Below, one piece after another: positions 1-5,755 of a stretch of 10,449 nt of DNA. The notes below the pieces were generated by a model. The model ran no database searches, had not been told where the DNA came from, and saw only the letters and a list, made by a program, of their open reading frames with translations. The stretch's first letter is position 1; the number at the start of each line of letters is the position of its first letter. A program made the position numbers and the translations under genes. The DNA comes from BOG-908 sp964250925 (GTDB lineage Bacteria > Pseudomonadota > Alphaproteobacteria > Acetobacterales > Acetobacteraceae), in the NCBI GenBank assembly GCA_964250925.1, contig CAXUHU010000118.1:1-10449 (forward strand), given 5' to 3'.

Positions 1-546
1 GTCGAGGATCGAGCGGTTGCTCTTCCCGTAGTTGGCGAGCAGCGTCAGGCCGAGGCTCGTCAGAAAGAACAGCGTCGCCAGAATCGCGGTCGCCCGCGTC
101 AGCACGTTGGCCTGGCCGCGGCCGGTCATGAAGCCCGAGCCGCCGCCGCTGAACATGCCCGGCTGATAGCCCGACGGGTAGGACGCTTGTGGCGGTGGCG
201 CGTATTGCGGCTGATACTGCGCTTGGGGCCGGCTCGGGCCGCCGCCGAACAGGCCGCCGAACAAGCCGCCGGAACGCTGGCCTTGGGGCTGCTGCGCCTG
301 CTGCAGATTATACTCCAGCTGCTTGATTCGGTTCTGCGCCTCGGCCAGGGCGACTTCCTGCACGAACGCCATCTGGGTAATGCGGTAGCGCGCCTGCGGG
401 TTGGCATTGAACTGGTCGCCGATGAAGCGGTCGGCTTCGGGATCGATGGCCGGCAGGGCTACCTGGGTGCCTGGCGTGCCGGCCTGCTGGGCGCCGCCGA
501 CGCGCGCGATGAAGCGGCTGATGATGTCGCGTTCCTGGGGTGTCAT
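1..546 (-). CDS. DUF2076 protein fused in frame to a SecG-like C-terminus (partial, runs off window start)
   Basis: I translated this frame by hand from ATG at 546; it stays open to base 1 (182 codons), so the C-terminus is outside the window. Residues 1-82 look like DUF2076: MTPQERDII start, DPEADRFI, ARYRITQMAFVQE and a coiled-coil-like stretch around 65-82. Residues 83-139 are a Gln/Pro/Gly linker (GGLFGGLFGGG, then PQYAPPP). From about residue 140 it changes character: FMTGRGQANVLTRATAILAT, a membrane segment at 150-171, then KSNRSILD. That matches the second half of SecG, the small SecYEG subunit (E. coli has FMTRMTALLATLFF there), while SecG membrane segment 1 is absent. The switch lies in the glycine-rich GGGSGF stretch (127..147). 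A strong ribosome binding site AGGAG (554..558) sits 7 nt upstream. It follows the CoA-binding gene by 91 bp. DUF2076 function is unknown. The fusion may be real or a mis-join between two glycine-rich coding stretches. Confidence 0.8.
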   Translation of the reverse strand, partial: MTPQERDIISRFIARVGGAQQAGTPGTQVALPAIDPEADRFIGDQFNANPQARYRITQMAFVQEVALAEAQNRIKQLEYNLQQAQQPQGQRSGGLFGGLFGGGPSRPQAQYQPQYAPPPQASYPSGYQPGMFSGGGSGFMTGRGQANVLTRATAILATLFFLTSLGLTLLANYGKSNRSILD

Positions 547-637
547 GAAGGCGCTCCTGGCGTGAGGTGGGAGGCAGGTGAGCAATCAGCGTTCGAGGTG
601 GCACAAGGTTGACGGTCAGGTAACGCTTGTCGTGACT

Positions 638-1060
638 TTAACCAATCCCCAGCCGGGCGAACTCGATCTTCGGGCAACGGTCCATCACGATCGTCAGGCC
701 GGCTTGGCGGCCGCGCCGGGCGGCCTGCTCGTCGATCACGCCCAACTGCAGCCAGACCACGCGGGCGCCGAGCCGGACGGCGTCGTCGACCACCGCTCCT
801 GCGCTGTCGGAACGGCGGAACACATCGACCATGTCCAGCGGTGCCGCCTGCTCCAGCGAGCTCCTGACGCGCTGGCCGTGGATCATGCGGCCGTCCAGCA
901 CAGGGTTAATCGGCACCACCGCGTAGCCGTGAGCGAGAAGGGCGGCCATCACGCCGAAGGAGGGACGGCTTGGCTTGTCGCTGGCGCCAACCACCGCCAC
1001 GCGCCGCGTCTGCTCCAGCACCGTCCGTATCTGAGCATCGCTCAGCCCATCCACCGCCAT
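638..1060 (-). CDS. CoA-binding domain protein (YccU/CoA_binding_2 family)
   Basis: A 140-residue protein formed by a single CoA-binding Rossmann-like domain, the usual length for the YccU-type family. Visible hallmarks are RRVAVVGASDKPSRPSFGVM (20-38, the nucleotide-binding turn), YAVVPINPVLDG (46-57), LDMVDVFRRSD (75-85), VVWLQLGVIDEQAA (101-114) and the terminal VMDRCPKIEFARL (125-137), whose conserved Cys129 is typical. Family members are thought to bind CoA or a related nucleotide in the cytosol; the physiological role is not settled. I chose ATG at 1060 because the protein then begins MAVDGLSDAQIR like relatives and has an AAGG upstream; an in-frame ATG at 1090 would add 10 residues (MGEHAERRRV) with no similarity I recognise. 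It is divergent from the GH17 gene with only 40 bp between starts, so promoters must overlap or lie inside coding sequence. It probably shares a transcript with the DUF2076 gene. Confidence 0.88.
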   Translation of the reverse strand: MAVDGLSDAQIRTVLEQTRRVAVVGASDKPSRPSFGVMAALLAHGYAVVPINPVLDGRMIHGQRVRSSLEQAAPLDMVDVFRRSDSAGAVVDDAVRLGARVVWLQLGVIDEQAARRGRQAGLTIVMDRCPKIEFARLGIG

Positions 1061-1100
1061 CACCCGCCGCCTTTCAGCGTGTTCGCCCATACGCTACCCC

Positions 1101-2693
1101 ATGCGCATGCAACGCAACGTGGTCACGCTTTTCTTTCTGCTGTCCGGAATAGTGGTTGCCCTCTGGTGGTTGCCCAACCGTGTGCAGAACCCCGAGGCAG
1201 GCAGGCCGGCGCAGCAATTCGACAGCCTGTCCTACGAGGGCTATCGGGCCGGCGAGTCGCCCTTGACCGACCGGTTTCCGACCGCGGCCGAGGTGGACCA
1301 GGACCTGGCGCTGCTGGCGCCGATCACGCGCGCGATCCGCACCTACGCCGCCATCGAAGGGCCCTATGATATACCTGCCATTGCGCAGAAGCACGGTTTG
1401 CGGGTGTGGCAGGGTATCTGGTTAGGGGGCAACCGGGCGAAGAACGCGCTTGAAATGGCGCGCGCGATCGACCTGGCGCACCGATATCCCGATACGATCG
1501 AGCGCGTGGTTGTGGGCAACGAGGTGCTGTTGCGCCGAGACCTGCCGCCGGCCGAGTTGATCGCCGACATCGGCCACGTGCGCGCCGCCGTGCACCAGCC
1601 CGTGGCTTACGCCGATGTGTCCGACTTCTGGGACCAGTTCCCCGAAGTGGCCTCGCATGTCGACGTGGTGATGATCCACCTGCTGCCCTACTGGGAGGAC
1701 GTGCCCACGGGGATCGGCCGCGCGGTCGCCGTGGTAGGCACGGTGTATGACCATTTTGCCGCGCTGTTTCCCGGCAAGCGGGTCTCGATCGGCGAGACAG
1801 GCTGGCCCAGCCGCGGTCGCGAGCGGCGCGACGCGCTGCCCAGCCGGATCAACCAGGCGCGCTTCCTGCGCGAGTTCATGGCTTTGGCGGCAGCCAAGCA
1901 CTTCGATTACAACTTCATCGAAGCGTTCGACCAGGATTGGAAATACCAGAACGAAGGCGTTATGGGCGCCAACTGGGGCCTGTTCACGGACAAGCGGGAT
2001 GTCAAGATCGCGCCGTCCGGACCGTTGCGCGAAGACCTTTACTGGCCGCTGCACGCCGCGTTCTCCATCGCCTGTGGCGCGATCCTTGCCACGATCGGGC
2101 TGGCTAGCGGCGCCGCCCAGCCGCGGCAGGCGGTCCTCCTGGCCATGACGCTTGGCGCGGCGCTCGGCGTGGCGCAGGCGGCTTCGGCGCCGGTGCTGTA
2201 CGATGCCCATGTTCGCCTGGCTGCAGTCGTCGACCTGACGGGGCAGGCGCTGCTCGCCGCGCTGATGATGCTGCGCTTCTCGGGTGCGGTGCGACCTGCG
2301 TCGTATCGCACCGGTGGGCAGGCGACCGCACGGGTCATTAACCTGTTGCGCCTCCGCCGCCCCGCTTGGCCCGGGCTGTTCGAAGACCTGTTGTTCGTGT
2401 TCATCTGGGCCGCGGCGGTCGATCAGATCCTGCTGGTGTTCGACCCGCGCTACCGCGAGTTCCCGGTCGCTTCCTACGCCGTCCCGCTGGTGGTCGTGGC
2501 GGCGCGGTTTGCCCAGCGCGACCTGCCCACCAACACCGGCCGCAGGGAGGAGGCGCTGCTGGCCGGTGCCCTCACCATCGGCGCCGTCGCCAGCGCGGTC
2601 CAGGAAGGCGCGCTAAACGGCCAGTCGCTCGCCTGGAACGCCTGCGCCCTGGTGCTGACCGTGCCGCTTTGGACCAGCCTGGCGCGCGCGTAA
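1101..2693 (+). CDS. Membrane-bound family GH17 beta-glucan hydrolase/transglycosylase
   Basis: A 530-residue protein with an N-terminal signal anchor (7-24, VVTLFFLLSGIVVALWWL), a GH17 (beta/alpha)8 catalytic domain at about 42-315, and a hydrophobic C-terminal half with several membrane segments (about 316-335, 344-362, 373-392, 429-447, 457-470, 484-500, 511-526). Catalytic glutamates fit GH17: acid/base Glu141 in VVVGNEV and nucleophile Glu232 in SIGETGWPS; FIEAFDQDWKY (272-282) is also typical of the family. Bacterial GH17 enzymes cleave or rearrange beta-1,3-glucan, and membrane-bound forms in Bradyrhizobium and Azospirillum relatives are linked to branched or cyclic beta-1,3/1,6-glucans, often annotated as beta-(1-6) glucan synthase. 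The active site should face the periplasm. ATG 1101 (or 1107) is forced by the anchor position, though I see no clear ribosome binding site. A putative OpgH lies 4.6 kb downstream; the two small membrane genes directly follow. Confidence 0.9.
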   Translation: MRMQRNVVTLFFLLSGIVVALWWLPNRVQNPEAGRPAQQFDSLSYEGYRAGESPLTDRFPTAAEVDQDLALLAPITRAIRTYAAIEGPYDIPAIAQKHGLRVWQGIWLGGNRAKNALEMARAIDLAHRYPDTIERVVVGNEVLLRRDLPPAELIADIGHVRAAVHQPVAYADVSDFWDQFPEVASHVDVVMIHLLPYWEDVPTGIGRAVAVVGTVYDHFAALFPGKRVSIGETGWPSRGRERRDALPSRINQARFLREFMALAAAKHFDYNFIEAFDQDWKYQNEGVMGANWGLFTDKRDVKIAPSGPLREDLYWPLHAAFSIACGAILATIGLASGAAQPRQAVLLAMTLGAALGVAQAASAPVLYDAHVRLAAVVDLTGQALLAALMMLRFSGAVRPASYRTGGQATARVINLLRLRRPAWPGLFEDLLFVFIWAAAVDQILLVFDPRYREFPVASYAVPLVVVAARFAQRDLPTNTGRREEALLAGALTIGAVASAVQEGALNGQSLAWNACALVLTVPLWTSLARA

Positions 2694-2727
2694 CAGCGAT
2701 GGAGCGTCGCCAGATAATCGTTCGCTG

Positions 2728-2958
2728 ATGGACTGGCTGACGCTGTACGGCCTGTTTGCCGTATCGGCTATGCTGCTGTGCTACGCCTTCGAAAGCCGCA
2801 GCCGCTGGTTCGTCCTGGGCTTCGCTGCGTCCTGCGCGGCAGGCTCCCTGTACGGCTTCCTCCAAGGGGCATGGCCGTTCGGCTTGGTCGAGGCAATCTG
2901 GTCCGTTGTGGCGTGGCGCCGTTGGCGGCATCGGTCGGCCGGTCCAGCCCGACCTTGA
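2728..2958 (+). CDS. Small conserved-looking membrane protein, unknown function
   Basis: A 76-residue protein beginning 34 bp after the GH17 stop on the same strand, so it is probably cotranscribed. It has two or three hydrophobic stretches: about 3-20 (LTLYGLFAVSAMLLCYAF), 26-44 (WFVLGFAASCAAGSLYGFL) and 48-63 (AWPFGLVEAIWSVVAW), with a basic tail WRRWRHRS. The segment YGFLQGAWPFGLVEAIW resembles small hypothetical proteins I have seen in alphaproteobacteria, which argues for a real gene, but no function is known to me. No strong ribosome binding site precedes the ATG, so translation may depend on coupling with the upstream gene. Being next to GH17 makes an accessory role in glucan handling possible, but this is inference only. 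Confidence 0.7.
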   Translation: MDWLTLYGLFAVSAMLLCYAFESRSRWFVLGFAASCAAGSLYGFLQGAWPFGLVEAIWSVVAWRRWRHRSAGPARP

Positions 2959-3011
2959 AAGCCTCGGATCTTGTATGAATTGGCAGAGAAGTTCGTGGGA
3001 AGGATAGGTAG

Positions 3012-3506
3012 ATGCAGGTGTCGAGCGCCGTGTCGTCCTCGGCCAGTGCGGGGTCCGTACCAAGCGCTCGCCTCGCGGCTTTGCCGCTGCCAAATGTCGC
3101 CCGAGCGGTGATCGTGGGCCTGGTTGCCGCGGCTGCTGTAGCGGGTTTTGCCGCGACTAGCACGCAGGCGGCCAGTGCAACGGGTGCCAGCGCCGGTTCC
3201 GAACTGACATATCTGTTGCGGGCGATGGCCTTGCTGAAAACGCTGTTCGCCGGTGCTGCCACTGGTGCCGTGCTGTGGCGCTTGGCCGTGCCCGTGACGT
3301 GGCCGCGGCTAGGGGCGTACGCCGCCGGCTGTGCGGCGATGGCCGCCAGCCCGGGGCTGATCTGGAGCATGGCCCACGTACAGGCTGGTGCCGTTCTGCT
3401 GCACGGTGGCCTGTTCGCGACGGTGATCATTCTGTGGCGCGACCCGGCGACCGCAAACCGGATGAACGCGGCCGTTGCGGCACGGCGAGCGCTGCACCGA
3501 TCGTAA
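3012..3506 (+). CDS. Four-helix hypothetical membrane protein
   Basis: A 164-residue protein with a Ser/Ala-rich N-terminus (1-28) and four likely membrane segments: 29-50, 71-92, 99-120 and 124-142. It ends in a short basic tail (RMNAAVAARRALHRS). The start is supported by a good ribosome binding site, AAGGA at 3000..3004, 7 nt before ATG 3012. It lies 53 bp after the 76-residue membrane gene on the same strand and may end the GH17 transcript; a GC-rich hairpin follows the stop. I do not recognise a named family. The alternating hydrophobic segments and third-position GC bias look like genuine coding sequence. It could be a small integral membrane accessory protein; no catalytic motif is visible. 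Confidence 0.65.
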   Translation: MQVSSAVSSSASAGSVPSARLAALPLPNVARAVIVGLVAAAAVAGFAATSTQAASATGASAGSELTYLLRAMALLKTLFAGAATGAVLWRLAVPVTWPRLGAYAAGCAAMAASPGLIWSMAHVQAGAVLLHGGLFATVIILWRDPATANRMNAAVAARRALHRS

Positions 3507-3517
3507 AATCAGGTGTT

Positions 3518-3533
3518 CGGCGGCTTGCCGCCG
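3518..3533. terminator. GC-rich hairpin between convergent genes (possible bidirectional terminator)
   Basis: CGGCGG, loop CTTG, CCGCCG forms a perfect 6-bp stem. It sits in the 57-bp gap between the plus-strand membrane gene and the minus-strand SDR gene, where a shared terminator is expected. There is no run of T after the stem on the plus strand. The minus strand has only a loose T-rich stretch (GATTTTAC) a few bases later, so it is not a canonical intrinsic terminator. Confidence 0.35.
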
Positions 3534-3563
3534 CCTCTCGGGCGACGGTGCATACCGGGGCCG

Positions 3564-4415
3564 TTACGCGGTAGCCGTGGCCTCCGAGGCTTTCTGCAGC
3601 AGGTCGAAGATCGGCGAGGGCATGTTCGGATCCCACGAACTCCGCGGGCCGACCGTGATCCCGCCATCGACGACCAGATGCGTGCCCGTCACGAACGCCG
3701 AGGCGTCGGACGCAAGATACAGGCACGCCCGCGCGATATGGTCCGGCGTGCCGGGGATGGCGAGCGGCTGAGCCATCGGCGAGACGGCGTGCAGGCCCGC
3801 GTTCACCTGTGCCGCGGCGTTGTCTGTCAGCTCGAAGGCGCTGGTGAAGATTTCCGTCAGGATGAAGCCGGGGCAGATCGCGTTCACTCGGATGCCGTAG
3901 CGCGACAACTCGGCGGCGGCCACGTGGCTTAGGTGCAGCACGCCAGCCTTGGCCGCCGAATAGGCAATCGGCGCCGCACCGGCCTCCAGCGCGGCGATCG
4001 ACGCGGTATTCACGATAGCCCCGCCGCGCGCCTTCATGTGTGGCACGGCGTAGCGCATGCCGAGCGCCACCGATCGCAGCAGCAGCGCCTGGGTGCGGTC
4101 CCATAATGCGCCGGTCATCTCCTCGATCGTCTCACGCGCGCCGCCGGCGCCGGCGTTGTTGAAAACGATGTTCAGCGCTCCGAACCGGTCCACCGCCGCC
4201 TGCATGGTTGCCGCGATCTGCGCCTCGTCGGTCACGTCGCAATGCTGGTAGTGCACGCTGTCGCCCAGCCGCTCCGCCAGCGCGGCGCCACGCGCATCCG
4301 CTATGTCGGCCACCACGATGCGCGCGCCCTCGGCTGCGAACAGCTCCACCGTGGCCAGCCCAATGCCGGAGCAGCCTCCGGTGATGACGGCGACCTTGTT
4401 CTGCAACGCGGGCAT
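3564..4415 (-). CDS. Short-chain dehydrogenase/reductase (SDR family oxidoreductase)
   Basis: A 283-residue classical SDR, about 30 residues longer than usual because of a C-terminal tail (256-283). Seen in order: cofactor glycine motif TGGCSGIG (12-19), Asp37 in VVADIAD (suggesting NAD(H) rather than NADP(H)), CDVTDE (59-64), NNAG (86-89), Ser139 in NTASIA, Tyr152 and Lys156 in YSAAK, and CPGFILTE (181-188). The Asn usually found in the NLRSVFLG-type helix is Leu here (ALLLRSVALG, residue 112). SDRs oxidise or reduce alcohols and carbonyls on many small molecules in the cytosol; the substrate cannot be read from the sequence. ATG 4415 is supported by GAGGA on the minus strand about 8 nt upstream. 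It is downstream of GT25 by 58 bp on the same strand and probably in one transcript. Confidence 0.92.
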   Translation of the reverse strand: MPALQNKVAVITGGCSGIGLATVELFAAEGARIVVADIADARGAALAERLGDSVHYQHCDVTDEAQIAATMQAAVDRFGALNIVFNNAGAGGARETIEEMTGALWDRTQALLLRSVALGMRYAVPHMKARGGAIVNTASIAALEAGAAPIAYSAAKAGVLHLSHVAAAELSRYGIRVNAICPGFILTEIFTSAFELTDNAAAQVNAGLHAVSPMAQPLAIPGTPDHIARACLYLASDASAFVTGTHLVVDGGITVGPRSSWDPNMPSPIFDLLQKASEATATA

Positions 4416-4434
4416 GTCTTTGATCCTCGATAGA

Positions 4435-4458
4435 GCCGGGACGTTTGTATGGCCCGGC
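4435..4458. repeat. Inverted repeat between GT25 stop and SDR start
   Basis: GCCGGG (4435..4440) and CCCGGC (4453..4458) form a perfect 6-bp stem around a 12-base loop within the 58-bp GT25-SDR gap. In the minus-strand transcript it lies just before the SDR ribosome binding site, so it could weaken read-through or translation of the SDR. There is no T-tract; significance is modest at this GC content. Confidence 0.3.
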
Positions 4459-4473
4459 GGAACGGTTGAGAAG

Positions 4474-5628
4474 TCAGGCGCCGCCGCGGTTCTCGTTCTC
4501 GCGGTCGCTGGCCAGCGGCACGGTGCGGATCAGCGCTGGCGTCAGCGCATAGGCGTCCAGCCGCGCGGCCCGGCCAGGCGTTGGCAGCTCGGCCAAGGCG
4601 TGGCGGGCATAGCTCTCCGGCAGGGCGGCGCATTGCGCGGCCGTCAGGCTGTAGCCCATCAGGCGCCAGTCCACGTCGGCGCCGAAACCGTCTGTCTGCA
4701 CCCAATCCAGCAGTTTGCGAGCGCCCGCGGCGCTGAGCAGGTAACCGTCTGCCCCAGGCGCGTTGCCGGCGGGCGGAAATGCCTGCATCGCCCGGGCAAG
4801 CTCCAAGGCCGCGAACCCGCCGGTGCCGGGCGGGGCCAAGCGATCGTTGACGAAGCAGAGGTCGAACTGTTCCGGCAGGCCGAACACGCCCCATCGCTCG
4901 GGCAGGTCGAACAGCGGGATCACGTCGTCCTCGACGACCAGGCAGTGGGCGAGCCCGCGTTCCAGCATCGCCGCCCAGGCTGCGGCGTGGCCCAGAAAGC
5001 AGCCGAGCGTCCCTGGCCTCGCCGGATCGCCGCCGAGCCGGGCGATGGCGGAAGCCGGCAGGCGGCTCGCCTCTATCCCGGCCACGCGAAACAGGGGGGC
5101 GCGGCAGGCGCCGAACTGCACCACGAGCGCGGCCCAACGGCCGGGGTTACGGTCCAGGTTGATTGCCGCAATCGTCGGGGCCGGGCCGTGCGCCGGGGCT
5201 GCGCCCACGATCGGCACCAAGGCCGCCATGCGCCGCGCGTCTCGGGCTGGGTCGGCCGAGGCCTGGTGACGCGCATAAGCCTGGGCAGCGCCCACATAGT
5301 CGCGCGCCTGCATGCGCATCGCACCCAGCAGGCGCCATAGTGCAGGGTCGCCGGGTGCGGCGCCGGCCAGGGTTTGCGCGCGATCAATCAAGGCGGGCAG
5401 CTCGTCCTGAGGGAAGGCGTAGAGCGCTGCCATGTGGGCCGCCCAGACAGCATCGGGGAAGCGTCGGCGCGCCGCCTGGAACACCGTGTCCGCCTCCGCG
5501 TAGCGTCCGGTCCCGGCCAGGTGCGCCTTGAAGGCTAGCGCCTCCTGCCAGTCATCGGGGGCGTGAGCCAGCTTCGCCCGGCGGGCGGCGACGTCGTCGC
5601 TGGGGTCGTGCGTCGGCGAAGGCGGCAT
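4474..5628 (-). CDS. Glycosyltransferase family 25 protein with TPR-like N-terminal region
   Basis: A 384-residue protein. Residues 25-130 are alpha-helical, TPR-like (DDWQEALAFKAHLAGTGRYA, then DPALWRLLGAMRMQARDY), suggesting a protein-binding module. Residues 150-345 look like GT25, the family of LPS biosynthesis and procollagen galactosyltransferases: AINLDRNPGRW (155-165), GTLGCFLGHAAAWAAMLERG (206-225), the metal/nucleotide-binding EDD in CLVVEDDV (233-235), DGYLLSAAGARKLL (294-307) and DVDWRLMGYSL (318-328). Such enzymes transfer a sugar from a nucleotide donor, usually to LPS core or surface glycans, at the cytosolic face. I chose ATG 5628; the frame extends further upstream, but that part runs through the divergent spacer and into the YcaO gene and has no recognisable content. 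It is divergent from YcaO (127-bp spacer) and upstream of SDR in a likely operon. The acceptor is unknown; its YcaO neighbour raises the possibility of a peptide or protein acceptor. Confidence 0.87.
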   Translation of the reverse strand: MPPSPTHDPSDDVAARRAKLAHAPDDWQEALAFKAHLAGTGRYAEADTVFQAARRRFPDAVWAAHMAALYAFPQDELPALIDRAQTLAGAAPGDPALWRLLGAMRMQARDYVGAAQAYARHQASADPARDARRMAALVPIVGAAPAHGPAPTIAAINLDRNPGRWAALVVQFGACRAPLFRVAGIEASRLPASAIARLGGDPARPGTLGCFLGHAAAWAAMLERGLAHCLVVEDDVIPLFDLPERWGVFGLPEQFDLCFVNDRLAPPGTGGFAALELARAMQAFPPAGNAPGADGYLLSAAGARKLLDWVQTDGFGADVDWRLMGYSLTAAQCAALPESYARHALAELPTPGRAARLDAYALTPALIRTVPLASDRENENRGGA

Positions 5629-5755
5629 GGCACGCCCGATACTCCGGACGCCGCGCCGACACGAGCCGTTCTTTGAAAAAACGGCCTCACCCCTTAAGTG
5701 AGTCCGGTGCGCTCTGGGCTGCCGCCTCGTCGCGACCTGGGAGAATGCCACAGAG
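5629..5755. promoter_or_regulatory. Divergent promoter region with two adjacent inverted repeats
   Basis: This 127-bp spacer must hold the promoters for GT25 (minus) and YcaO (plus). It contains a 21-base near-perfect dyad at 5665..5685 (GCCGTT...AACGGC, inner TTT/AAA, one mismatched pair) and, directly after it, CTCAC...GTGAG at 5686..5702. CCGGAC (5644..5649) and GTCCGG (5702..5707) bracket both. The AT-rich core (TTTGAAAAAA) stands out from surrounding GC-rich sequence. TTGAAA at 5673..5678 could be a plus-strand -35 element, but no convincing -10 follows at ideal spacing. These dyads could bind one regulator serving both genes, or form RNA hairpins. Confidence 0.4.

Noticed and set aside
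187..612. 141-residue plus-strand frame opposite the DUF2076 gene
   Set aside because: Antisense to the DUF2076-SecG frame, which has a strong ribosome binding site and clear family features.
578..1369. 263-residue plus-strand frame across the CoA-binding gene and GH17 start
   Set aside because: His/Arg-rich, crosses two real genes in other frames, no recognisable domain.
1422..2210. 262-residue minus-strand frame opposite GH17
   Set aside because: Shadow of the GH17 catalytic domain; no motif.
4303..5340. 345-residue plus-strand frame opposite GT25
   Set aside because: Composition is that of an antisense shadow, and it runs across the GT25-SDR junction.
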